A DNA stretch of 64,000 nucleotides from Dietzia sp. ANT_WB102 (GTDB lineage: Bacteria > Actinomycetota > Actinomycetes > Mycobacteriales > Mycobacteriaceae). This document shows, piece by piece, positions 44,808 through 52,682 of the stretch. The notes beneath the pieces are model-generated. The model saw only the letters and a program-made list of their open reading frames with translations, searched no databases and was not told the origin of the DNA. The stretch is taken from positions 1,729,630-1,793,629 of the forward strand of contig NZ_VOBA01000001.1 in NCBI RefSeq assembly GCF_008369165.1, read 5' to 3'. The position numbers and the translations under genes are program-made. Each line of letters starts with the position of its first letter. Positions within the stretch are counted from its first letter, which is position 1.

Positions 44808-45416
44808 TTACCGCGCGTTGCCGCCGGACCGGCGGATCATCGCGGTCGAGGCTTCCCCGGGAAGGGTCGGGACCGAGCCCACCGCCTCGAATCCGAACCG
44901 CTCGTAGAGGCGGCGGCTGCCCGGGGTGGTGGATTCGAGGAAGGTCAGCGGGGTGGGGGACCGGTCGACGATTCTCAGGCGGTGCTCGAGCAGGGCCGAT
45001 CCGACGCCCTTGCCGCGCGCGTCCGGGCCGGTGCCGATGTCGCGGAGGTACCAGTGCGGTTCGTCCGGGCGGTACGCCTCGATCTGTTGGGTGTGGCGGA
45101 TGCCGTGTCCGCCGGGGAGTCGTCCCAGGACCTGCCGCGCCGCTGCGGTCACCGCGCGCCGAGCCGTGTCGAGCACTCCGGGGCTGGCGGGTGGCTCCCA
45201 CAGGATGGCGCCGACGATGCGACCGTCGTCCACCGCGACATCGACCCACTCGGGGTGCCGCCGCACCCGGCGGCCGTAGTGGGCGGCCAGTGTGGCGACC
45301 TTGTTCTCCTGGCGCGTCAGGCTAACCGACCACGCGGGATCGTCGCGGAAGGCCTCGCTGAGGATGCCGGCGATCGCGGGCGCGTCGGCGCTGGTGGCTG
45401 AGCGGATGGTCAGCAT
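44808..45416 (-). CDS. GNAT family N-acetyltransferase
   Basis: 202 residues. The acetyl-CoA motif DARGKGVGSALLEHRL (R/QxxGxG/A) is near residue 137, followed by FLESTTPGSRRLYERFGF. The substrate is unknown. ATG 45416 sits 50 bp after the stop of the small membrane protein gene on the same strand. Confidence 0.88.
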   Translation of the reverse strand: MLTIRSATSADAPAIAGILSEAFRDDPAWSVSLTRQENKVATLAAHYGRRVRRHPEWVDVAVDDGRIVGAILWEPPASPGVLDTARRAVTAAARQVLGRLPGGHGIRHTQQIEAYRPDEPHWYLRDIGTGPDARGKGVGSALLEHRLRIVDRSPTPLTFLESTTPGSRRLYERFGFEAVGSVPTLPGEASTAMIRRSGGNAR

Positions 45417-45465
45417 GGGGTGTCCTTGGGGTGCGGTGATGACGATGCTCTGGTGGTCGCGGTTG

Positions 45466-45906
45466 TCAGGTGATCGCGTGCAGGAGGGCCAATCCGGCGG
45501 CCCCGCACGCTGCCGCGACGAGCAGAGAGGCGAGCGTACCGATGATGAACCGCTCGCTCACCGCGGGGTTCTCCCGGATCTCGGGGTATCGGCCGAGCGC
45601 TTTGATGGCCACCACCACGGCGGCGAGCTCGAACCGTCCGGCGAGGATGGCGGCGGTGAGTCCGACGCGTTCGAGGATGCCGATCCACATTCCGCCGCGC
45701 AGCACCTCGCGGACGTGAGGGGCGGGGTCGTCGCGTTTGCGTACCACCGGCCGGCGGGAGTCGCCGCTGATCTCGACGGTGGGTGGCTCGGGGACGCGGG
45801 CCGAGCGCAGCACCAGCGAAGCGATGGGCGACCCGAGCCCCGCCGAGGCGATGAGGCTGAGCGTGACAACGATCGCGACGAGGATCCAGTCAGGCCAGGT
45901 GCTCAT
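45466..45906 (-). CDS. Small membrane protein paired with SatD-like gene
   Basis: 146 residues with about three hydrophobic segments and a charged loop (RKRDDPAPHVREVLR). Unrecognised family. ATG 45906 overlaps the SatD-like stop as ATGA. In other bacteria SatD is commonly accompanied by a DUF3307-type membrane protein. This may be a functionally similar partner without obvious sequence match. Confidence 0.72.
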   Translation of the reverse strand: MSTWPDWILVAIVVTLSLIASAGLGSPIASLVLRSARVPEPPTVEISGDSRRPVVRKRDDPAPHVREVLRGGMWIGILERVGLTAAILAGRFELAAVVVAIKALGRYPEIRENPAVSERFIIGTLASLLVAAACGAAGLALLHAIT

Positions 45907-46589
45907 TCCGCACCTTCTGTCGCCGCCCTGTGAGCGCCCGCGAGCAGCCGGTCGAGCACCGGGTAGGCGGCGCGTTCCTCCCGGATGCGTGACAGGCGCA
46001 GGGCTCCGGTCACCGAGGCGGGGGCGATTCCCAGCTCTTCGGCGGCGGCGACCTGGGTGGGGGAGCGGTCGACGGCGTCCACCACCCGCCACTGTGCCTC
46101 GGTGCGGCCCAGTACGAGCGGCGCGACCAGCGCCCAGACCGCTTCGCAGTCGGCGGCCCACGCCGTGGCCGAACTGCCGTCGTCGTGCCGGTCGGCGCTG
46201 GCGCTGGCGCCGGCGCCGGTGGCGGGGTCCGGATCCGCGGCGGCGTCGTCGGCGACCCGTATCGCCACCGAGCCGGGCAGGCTCTTCGCGGCGTCGACGG
46301 CGTCGCGGGCCGCGATATAGGCGCGTCCGCGACCGGCTCTGGTCCCAGATAGGTAGGACTCGTCGTCGACGTCTCCCACCCCTACCCCGCAGTGCCAGTC
46401 ACCCGAGCGCAGCGTGATGAGTAGTGCGGACCGAACCGCGCCAGGGTCGGTGAGCAGACCCTGGACCTCGTCGCCGGCCGTGCGCTCGAACGCGGCGGCG
46501 GTCGGGACCGCAGCCAGGGCGTCGAGCAGGGCGGGTACCCGGTCGGCGCTGCTGCGGCTGCGACGTTGATCGATGGTCACGACGTACAT
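45903..46589 (-). CDS. SatD-like protein with C-terminal HTH
   Basis: 228 residues. The start YVVTIDQRRSRSSADRVPALLDAL and ERTAGDEVQGLL motif match SatD (PF16264-type), named for acid tolerance in Streptococcus mutans and of unknown mechanism. The C-terminal part (QVAAAEELGIAPASVTGALRLSR) reads as a helix-turn-helix, implying DNA binding. An Asp/Ala-rich linker lies between. ATG 46589 is preferred to a start six residues upstream because the conserved domain begins there. A dyad sits just upstream. Confidence 0.77.
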   Translation of the reverse strand: MYVVTIDQRRSRSSADRVPALLDALAAVPTAAAFERTAGDEVQGLLTDPGAVRSALLITLRSGDWHCGVGVGDVDDESYLSGTRAGRGRAYIAARDAVDAAKSLPGSVAIRVADDAAADPDPATGAGASASADRHDDGSSATAWAADCEAVWALVAPLVLGRTEAQWRVVDAVDRSPTQVAAAEELGIAPASVTGALRLSRIREERAAYPVLDRLLAGAHRAATEGAE

Positions 46590-46619
46590 GAGGCGATCGT
46601 GCCACACCCCGCCGACATA

Positions 46620-46633
46620 AGGCGTAAGCGCCT
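46620..46633. promoter_or_regulatory. Dyad upstream of the SatD-like gene
   Basis: AGGCG-TAAG-CGCCT is a 14-bp dyad 30 bp upstream of the SatD-like start, in a locally A/T-rich stretch. CGCCTAA recurs at 46657-46663. It could be an operator for the SatD-like protein's own HTH. Confidence 0.45.
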
Positions 46634-46691
46634 AAAAGTGACAAATGAGCCGTTATCGCCTAATTTCACCGGTTGAGGCTCTGCGGCCTCA

Positions 46692-48017
46692 TTAGTCGCT
46701 GTCGCTAGCGAGGCGGGTGTCGTCGGCGTGCGGGCCGCTTGCAGGTCGTTGACGAGCAGCGAGGGCGGGCGATGTTGTCGGCGAGGCGGGCCTGCCGATG
46801 TCGGGTCGGGCGTCACCAAAAGTCTCTTTGCGCTCGCGGACGCGGACCCGCTCGCCCCATGCTTCGAGCCGGGCCCGGCCGACCGGGGTGCGGTACCGCA
46901 GGGTGTTCAGCGCGATGAGGTAGGCGTGTGCCCACGGCGGCCGGACGGGCAGACCGAACTCGCGCATTGACTCGCGGCCGAGGAGCACGGTGAGCATGCT
47001 CAACAGTCGCTCGTGGCCTACGCGGGCGCGGAGCCGGGGGAGCGGCCCGCTGCGGTGGCGGCGGCGTTGCGCCGCCACCAGCGCCTGGGTGAGCTGCGGT
47101 CCGGCTTCGGAGAGTCCGGCCTGCGCGAGGAGGACGTGGTAGTTCATCCGGTGTCGCTCGCTCTCGCGCTCGACCAGGAAGTCGTCGTCCACTCCGAGCA
47201 GCCAGCCGACGTAGCGCCACATGTGCATGATGTCCGCCGAATCCTGGCGGCTCACCGCTACGCCGAGCGTTCGGGACCCCAGCAGGACGACGGCGTCAAA
47301 GAGGCCGAGGGTGGCGGCGAGGTCGCTCTGGCTGATCGGTAGGCCCCAGCGGTCGATGTCCCAGCGCGGCTCCATGGCGTGATTGACCACGGCGTGCATC
47401 GCGCGCACGTGGCCGGTGAGTCGCCATGCCTCCCCGTGGGGCCGCAGCCCGTCGGGGAGGGTCAGGGACATGGTCCAGTGGCTGGTCTCGGCGAGCCGGC
47501 GCAGCGTGGTGTTGCCCGTCAGGCCGCCGGTGGCCACGAGGAGGTCGGTGGGGCCGCCGAACCGGTAGCCGCCGATGAGGGAGAGCTGCAGCAGGATGTC
47601 CGCGGCGTTCTGCCCCAGGCGCAGGTAGGCCTTCTGTCCGCGTTCGATCCGGTCCCAGTCGACCCAGTCCGGGGTGTCCTCGAGTCGCTCGAGGTACCTG
47701 CGCAGTACCGGTGGCGCGTCCTCGCCGAGCCCGGCGGTGCCGGTGGTCAGCGCCTCGTCGAGTTGGCGGCGGCTCACGGCGCCCGGTTCGCCGGAACGTA
47801 GTCGCATGGCCGCGGCCAGTTCGTTGCCGAGTTCGTCGCGCTCGAGGTAGCCGCGGCCGAGGCGGTCCATGAGCTGCTCGTCCACCTCGTCCACGCCGGC
47901 GATGCGCTTGAGGGGGCGGCCGATGCGCCGCGAACGCTCCTCGGCCTCGCGGAAGCGGGTCGGGTAGCGCGCGACGGTGACGGGGTCCGGGGTGGGCCGT
48001 TCGGGTGCGGTGGTCAT
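46692..48017 (-). CDS. Oxygenase MpaB/DUF2236 family protein
   Basis: 441 residues. DUF2236/MpaB core: GHVRAMHAVVNHAM, GLPISQSDLAATLGLFD and MWRYVGWLLGVDDDFLV, with the conserved Arg/His residues that bind heme b in Lcp and MpaB-like proteins. Members include rubber-cleaving oxygenases and fungal MpaB; most bacterial ones are uncharacterised. The C-terminal 45 residues are low complexity. ATG 48017. Divergent TetR gene with an operator palindrome between, so it is probably repressed by that regulator. Confidence 0.86.
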   Translation of the reverse strand: MTTAPERPTPDPVTVARYPTRFREAEERSRRIGRPLKRIAGVDEVDEQLMDRLGRGYLERDELGNELAAAMRLRSGEPGAVSRRQLDEALTTGTAGLGEDAPPVLRRYLERLEDTPDWVDWDRIERGQKAYLRLGQNAADILLQLSLIGGYRFGGPTDLLVATGGLTGNTTLRRLAETSHWTMSLTLPDGLRPHGEAWRLTGHVRAMHAVVNHAMEPRWDIDRWGLPISQSDLAATLGLFDAVVLLGSRTLGVAVSRQDSADIMHMWRYVGWLLGVDDDFLVERESERHRMNYHVLLAQAGLSEAGPQLTQALVAAQRRRHRSGPLPRLRARVGHERLLSMLTVLLGRESMREFGLPVRPPWAHAYLIALNTLRYRTPVGRARLEAWGERVRVRERKETFGDARPDIGRPASPTTSPALAARQRPASGPHADDTRLASDSD

Positions 48018-48026
48018 GCCACCACT

Positions 48027-48054
48027 TTGACGCGAGTATTTACTCGCATACAAT
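48027..48054 (+). promoter_or_regulatory. Promoter with embedded palindromic operator for the TetR gene
   Basis: TTGACG (48027-48032) and TACAAT (48049-48054) are spaced 16 bp. The spacer contains a perfect palindrome GCGAGTA-TT-TACTCGC (48032-48047). The expected transcription start falls within about 2 bp of the ATG at 48063, so the TetR mRNA should be leaderless. The same site can control the divergent MpaB gene, whose ATG is 10 bp from the -35. Confidence 0.85.
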
Positions 48055-48062
48055 TCGCGTTC

Positions 48063-48656
48063 ATGCGAAGGGTTCCCCAACAGGCAAGATCCCGGGAAAT
48101 GGTGCGCCGGATCGAGGAGGCTGCTCGCGTCGTGCTCGTGCGTGACGGCTACGAATCGTTCACCACCAACCGCGTCGCCGACGAGGCCGAGGTCAGCCCG
48201 GGGTCGCTGTACCAGTACTTCCCCGACAAGTCCGCGCTGGTCACGGTGGTGATGGACCGCTGGACTGCCGAGATCTCCGACCAGGTGGCGGCGTCGCTGG
48301 CCGGCGCCGGGCCGATGGAGGTCCAGGATCCCGCCACCGTGCGGGCGATCGCCGACGCACTGCTCGCCGCCTTGGAGGCGGACGCGGGGCTGCTGCGGAT
48401 CGTGTGGGAGGAACTGCCGGCGGCCCGGCACCGGGCCGCGCAGCACGCGCTGGAGCGGCGGGTCCGCGAACTGCTGACCGTTTACCTCTCCGCCGCGGGC
48501 CTGCGCTCGGCCGACCCGGCGGCGCGGGCGTGGGTGATCGTCATGGCCGTGGAGAACATCGCCGTGCGCTGGGTGCTTGACCGTCCCGCCATCAGCCGCG
48601 AGGCGTTGCTCGACGAGTTCACCGCGCTGGCCCGGGGATTGGCGTCCCGCGGTTGA
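48063..48656 (+). CDS. TetR-family regulator
   Basis: 197 residues. HTH: ARVVLVRDGYESFTTNRVAD then AEVSPGSLYQYFPDKSALVTVV. Probably represses itself and the divergent MpaB/DUF2236 gene through the palindrome at 48032-48047. The start ATG 48063 has no ribosome-binding site, consistent with a leaderless transcript. The effector is unknown. Confidence 0.9.
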   Translation: MRRVPQQARSREMVRRIEEAARVVLVRDGYESFTTNRVADEAEVSPGSLYQYFPDKSALVTVVMDRWTAEISDQVAASLAGAGPMEVQDPATVRAIADALLAALEADAGLLRIVWEELPAARHRAAQHALERRVRELLTVYLSAAGLRSADPAARAWVIVMAVENIAVRWVLDRPAISREALLDEFTALARGLASRG

Positions 48657-48726
48657 GTTCGCCCCGCCCCGAATCAGGGAGGACCCCGAGGCGTGGCGTA
48701 TCCCGGCTCGGGCAGACTTGCAGGCG

Positions 48727-49476
48727 ATGCCCACCCTGACCCCCCGCGCCACCGCGAGTATCGCGGGCCTGCTCGCGATCGCCGTGTTGTCGTCGTCGTG
48801 CTCCTATGGGCCCACCCGCCAGGCGCCGATCCCGATCCCCCCGGGCATCCCGCCCGCGGCCGGCGCCCCGGTGCCGACCATCGACATCAACGCGCCCGGC
48901 CGCACCTCCGACCAGTTGCGCGAGTGGGCGGCGGGCATCAACGAGGCGATGAACATCCCCGTCGCCGCGCTCGCCGCGTACGGCAACGCCGCCGAAACCA
49001 TGCGGCAGACCCGGCCTGAGTGCAGCCTCGCCTGGACCACGCTGGCCGGCATCGGGCACGTGGAGACGCGGCACGGTCGGTACCAGGGGGCGTCATTGAG
49101 CGACGACGGCTACGCCCTGCCGCCGATCATCGGGATCAAACTCGACGGTTCACCCGGTTTCGCAGACCTGCCCGATACCGATGACGGCGAGTGGGACGGC
49201 GACACCGAGCACGACCGGGCTGTGGGACCCATGCAGTTCATCCCCGAGTCGTGGCGCAAGTACGGCCGCGACGCCAGCGGCGACGGCCGCGCCGACCCCA
49301 ATCAGATCGACGACGCCGCCGTGGCCGCCGCCCGCCTCCTGTGCGACGCCGGGGGAGACCTGAGCCAGGCCGAGAACTGGCAGCGGGCAGTGCTCGCCTA
49401 CAACGCATCCCGCGAATACGTCATGGACGTGCGCGACGCGGCGGCCGCGTACTCGGTGGGGACCACCGCGCCATAG
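48727..49476 (+). CDS. LpqU-like lytic transglycosylase, probable lipoprotein
   Basis: 249 residues. Signal peptide ends in LSSSC (Cys 25), a lipobox. The lytic transglycosylase fold is recognisable: LAGIGHVETRHGRYQGA with the catalytic Glu, GPMQFIPESWRKYG and VLAYNASREYVMDV. Cleaves peptidoglycan glycan strands. Position between mazG and eno matches LpqU (Rv1022) in M. tuberculosis, although here a symporter-to-MpaB block lies between. The short linker after the signal is Pro-rich. ATG 48727 follows GCAGGCG and is the only start preceding a good signal peptide. Confidence 0.85.
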   Translation: MPTLTPRATASIAGLLAIAVLSSSCSYGPTRQAPIPIPPGIPPAAGAPVPTIDINAPGRTSDQLREWAAGINEAMNIPVAALAAYGNAAETMRQTRPECSLAWTTLAGIGHVETRHGRYQGASLSDDGYALPPIIGIKLDGSPGFADLPDTDDGEWDGDTEHDRAVGPMQFIPESWRKYGRDASGDGRADPNQIDDAAVAAARLLCDAGGDLSQAENWQRAVLAYNASREYVMDVRDAAAAYSVGTTAP

Positions 49477-49512
49477 GTCGGGGCGCTCGCGGCCGATCCC
49501 GCGTTGATGCCG

Positions 49513-50733
49513 TCATCGCAGTGGCACCGACCACCGCACCACGGTGCCCGTGCGCTGGGCCGGGGTGGTCAGCGTCCCGCCGAGGCTCTCGGCGCGTCGT
49601 CTGAGATTGGCGAGTCCGCTCCGGTCGGTCGTCGGATCGAGACCGACCCCGTCGTCGGACACCTCCACCACGATGTCGTCCCCGATCCCGACGGTGACCG
49701 TCATCGACTCGGCCCAGGCGTGGCGGACCACGTTGCTCACCGATTCGCGAACCACCGCGACCAGGTGCTCTGCCGTGTGCTGGTCCACCACGGACAACGG
49801 CCCGGATATGCGGAGGTGCGTGCGGAGCGGGGAGTCGCCGAGCTGCTGGTCGATCACCTCGTGGATGCGTTGGCGCAGACCGGAGGTCTGCGTGTCGCCG
49901 GACTGGAGGTCGAAGATGGTGGTGCGGATCTCCTGGACGATGCTCTGGAGGGTGTCTATGGTTCGCGTCAACCGTTCACGGATGTCGGGGGACTGGGTGC
50001 GCTGGAGGGTGGCCTGCAAGGTCAGGCCCTCGGCGAAGATCCGTTGGATGACATGGTCATGGAGATCGCGCGCGATGCGTTCCCGTTCGGCGAGCACTTC
50101 CACCTGGCGGGCCTGCGCTGCTGCCGCACCCAGGTGTACGGCGAGGCTCGCCTGATCCGCGAAGTTTGCGGTCATGTCCACGACGTCCTCGGTGAAGCCG
50201 GGCCGTCCGTCCGCACGCAGCGCGACGAGCACTCCGGTGGTGGAGTCGACCGCACGCATCGGCACGGCCAGGACCGGCCCGAAACCGTCGCCGACATCGC
50301 GCGTGACCGCGTACTCGAGGCGGTCTCCGTGGACGGGCTGCCGTGACGTGAATGCTCTCCCTGTCGTCGACCCCGCCACGGGGATCGCTTCGCCTTCGAG
50401 CAGGTCGGCCCGCGAGCCGGACGCGACGGTGACGACGAGATGCCCCACCAGGTGGGCTGGGTGCTCGGGATCGTCGGGTTGTGCGATGAAGACCAGGTCG
50501 GCGTCCGCGAGTACCAGGACCTTCCGAGCGATCAGGTTCAACACGTCGCGGTCGCCGGCGTCGGCGAGGAGCTCGGTGCGGACATCACGCGTCGCCTCGA
50601 TCCAGCGGAGCGTCGTCTCCAGCCCGAGATCCGACGTGTCCGCGAGCATGGCCTCGATGATCTCGCCCTGCTCTGCCCGGAACGGCGCGGCCGGAGGCAA
50701 GCGATCGCCTGCCCTGCCTGACTCCGTGCCCAT
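49513..50733 (-). CDS. DevS-like sensor histidine kinase with one GAF domain
   Basis: 406 residues. A single GAF domain (about residues 55-200) and then the HisKA_3 box ERERIARDLHDHVIQRIFAEG (phospho-His near 222) and HATPase region (GLANLRRRAESLGGTL). The kinase core resembles DevS/DosT, but these have two GAF domains, the first binding heme. The single GAF looks like the second (FTEDVVDMTANFADQASLAV), so oxygen or redox sensing may have been lost or altered. The likely partner is the DevR orthologue 1.3 kb away. Confidence 0.88.
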   Translation of the reverse strand: MGTESGRAGDRLPPAAPFRAEQGEIIEAMLADTSDLGLETTLRWIEATRDVRTELLADAGDRDVLNLIARKVLVLADADLVFIAQPDDPEHPAHLVGHLVVTVASGSRADLLEGEAIPVAGSTTGRAFTSRQPVHGDRLEYAVTRDVGDGFGPVLAVPMRAVDSTTGVLVALRADGRPGFTEDVVDMTANFADQASLAVHLGAAAAQARQVEVLAERERIARDLHDHVIQRIFAEGLTLQATLQRTQSPDIRERLTRTIDTLQSIVQEIRTTIFDLQSGDTQTSGLRQRIHEVIDQQLGDSPLRTHLRISGPLSVVDQHTAEHLVAVVRESVSNVVRHAWAESMTVTVGIGDDIVVEVSDDGVGLDPTTDRSGLANLRRRAESLGGTLTTPAQRTGTVVRWSVPLR

Positions 50734-50833
50734 TTCCAGAGCCTAGGCGGGCAGCCCGCGAACCACACCGAGTTCTGCACAGTCGTAGCCCGGCGGGAGG
50801 CTCCCACACGGTGGAGACCGACCCGTGTGCCGC

Positions 50834-50869
50834 GTGACCGAAGTCCCCCGACACAGGGTCCTGTGGCCC
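50834..50869 (+). promoter_or_regulatory. DosR-box-like sites upstream of the alcohol dehydrogenase
   Basis: 50834-50847 matches the DosR core GGGACTWWAGTCCC at 11 of 14 positions (GTGACCGAAGTCCC). A weaker candidate (9 of 14) starts at 50856, 22 bp further, a spacing seen between paired DosR boxes. The sites are about 90 bp upstream of the dehydrogenase start and about 100 bp from the divergent kinase start. Functional assignment rests on the DevR orthologue at 52019. Confidence 0.6.
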
Positions 50870-50933
50870 TCCCGGCGACGCCTCGCGGGCAGGATCCTCA
50901 CCAGATGACGTCGACGACACTGCGGAGGGACCG

Positions 50934-51968
50934 ATGACCGGGACCTCGGCGACGATGAAGGCCTGGACCGTCACGACCCCGGCCCCGGTCTCGCAGGCGC
51001 CCCTGCACTATGTGGAGGTCCCGATACCGTCCCCGTCCACGGGCGAATTGCTCCTGCGGGTGGAGGCGTGCGGAGTGTGCCGTACCGATCTCCATGTCTG
51101 CGAGGGCGATCTGCCCGTCCACCGCGCACACGTGATCCCCGGTCACGAGATCGTGGGGGAGGTCGTCGGGATCGGCCGTGGGACCGAGACGAGCCTCCGG
51201 ATCGGCGATCTGGTCGGTGTTCCGTGGCTGCGCGGGACATGCGGTGAGTGCACGTACTGCCGACGTGGCGCGGAGAACCTGTGCCCAGCCTCGACGTACA
51301 CCGGGTGGGATGCCGACGGGGGATACGCAGAGTACGTCGTCGCGCCCGCCGCGTATGCACTGTCTCTGCCCGAGGGATACGACTCTGACGAGCTGGCCCC
51401 CTTGTTGTGCGCGGGGATCATCGGCTTCCGCGCTCTGCGCCGCACCGACCTGCCCGCGGGCGGCCGGCTGGGGCTCTACGGTTTCGGCGGCAGCGCGCAC
51501 CTTGTCGCCCAGGTCGCCCTCCACCGTGGCGCCACCGTCCACGTGATGACACGCGAACCCGACGCCCGTCGCCTCGCTCTCGAACTCGGGGCGGCGTCGG
51601 CAGCGGAGGCCTACGCCGAACCGCCCGAGCCCTTGGACGCCGCGATCATCTTTGCCCCCGTGGGTGATCTCGTGCCCGTCGCGTTGTCCGCCCTCGACCG
51701 CGGGGGGATTCTCGCCCTCGCGGGCATCCACATGAGCGACACACCGCCGCTGGACTACCGTCGCCACCTGTTCCACGAACGGCAGATCCGCAGCGTCGAA
51801 GCCAACACCCGGGACGACGCGGTGGACTTCCTCGCCTTTGCCGGACGGCACCGGTTACGGGTGACGACGAGGCGATATCACCTCGATGACGCACTGTCCG
51901 CGCTACGTGATCTCGCCGCCGGTCGGTTCTCCGGAGCCGCAGTCCTGCATCCCGACCCTGCGGCGTGA
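50934..51968 (+). CDS. Zinc-dependent alcohol dehydrogenase family protein
   Basis: 344 residues. Medium-chain reductase with catalytic zinc ligands in [10 protein letters not shown] and [10 protein letters not shown], structural zinc cysteines [15 protein letters not shown], and NAD(P) loop [11 protein letters not shown]. Related to AdhA-type enzymes such as Rv1862. GGAGGG sits just before ATG 50934. DosR-like sites upstream and the neighbouring DevS/DevR genes suggest induction in hypoxia, perhaps to dispose of reducing equivalents as an alcohol. Confidence 0.9.
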   Translation: MTGTSATMKAWTVTTPAPVSQAPLHYVEVPIPSPSTGELLLRVEACGVCRTDLHVCEGDLPVHRAHVIPGHEIVGEVVGIGRGTETSLRIGDLVGVPWLRGTCGECTYCRRGAENLCPASTYTGWDADGGYAEYVVAPAAYALSLPEGYDSDELAPLLCAGIIGFRALRRTDLPAGGRLGLYGFGGSAHLVAQVALHRGATVHVMTREPDARRLALELGAASAAEAYAEPPEPLDAAIIFAPVGDLVPVALSALDRGGILALAGIHMSDTPPLDYRRHLFHERQIRSVEANTRDDAVDFLAFAGRHRLRVTTRRYHLDDALSALRDLAAGRFSGAAVLHPDPAA

Positions 51969-52018
51969 ACCGCTCGTAGACTGTCAACGCACCATCATCC
52001 GCCTCGGGAGGCGCCGCG

Positions 52019-52663
52019 ATGACGACCGTATTCCTCGTCGACGACCATGAGATAGTGCGTCGTGGCCTGATCGAGGTGCTGGACGCGGACCCCACCCTGA
52101 CCGTCGTCGGTGAGGCGGACTCGTGCTCCCAGGCATTGGCACGGATACCAGCGCTCCGCCCGGATGTCGCCGTCCTCGATGTCCGGCTCCCCGACGGCAA
52201 CGGCATCGAACTGTGTCGCGAACTGCTGGACAAGGTCGAGGGGCTGCGCTGTCTCATCCTCACGTCGTACACGGAGGACCAGGCAATGATGGACGCCATC
52301 CTGGCCGGTGCCAGCGGCTACGTGGTCAAGGACATCACCGGGATGGAACTGGCAAAGGCCGTCTCCGACGTGGGGCAGGGCCGGTCCATGCTGGACAACC
52401 GGGCGGCGGCCGTCCTCATGGACCGGCTGCGCCGCCGTCAGGGCGAGGAGACAGGGCCGCTGGCGGGACTGACGCCGCAGGAACACACCCTGCTCACCCT
52501 GCTGGGTGAGGGGCTGACCAACCGACAGATCGCCGAGCGGATGCATCTCGCGGAGAAGACGGTGAAAAACTACGTCTCCCGTCTCCTGACCAAACTGGGG
52601 ATGGAACGTCGGACCCAGGCCGCGCTCTACGCGGCGCGGGTCGTCGACCGGGGCCGCGAGTAA
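52019..52663 (+). CDS. devR: DevR/DosR response regulator
   Basis: 214 residues. NarL-type regulator strikingly similar to M. tuberculosis DosR. Acidic pocket Asp8/Asp9, phospho-acceptor Asp54 ([16 protein letters not shown]), switch Thr82 (LILTSYT) and Lys104 (GYVVKDI) are in the DosR positions. The recognition helix [13 protein letters not shown] and GMERRTQAA are nearly identical to DosR, so the same DNA motif is expected. ATG 52019 has GGGAGG upstream. The dehydrogenase ends 51 bp upstream on the same strand. Confidence 0.95.
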   Translation: MTTVFLVDDHEIVRRGLIEVLDADPTLTVVGEADSCSQALARIPALRPDVAVLDVRLPDGNGIELCRELLDKVEGLRCLILTSYTEDQAMMDAILAGASGYVVKDITGMELAKAVSDVGQGRSMLDNRAAAVLMDRLRRRQGEETGPLAGLTPQEHTLLTLLGEGLTNRQIAERMHLAEKTVKNYVSRLLTKLGMERRTQAALYAARVVDRGRE

Positions 52664-52682
52664 GGAACCCGCGGCGGCGGGG

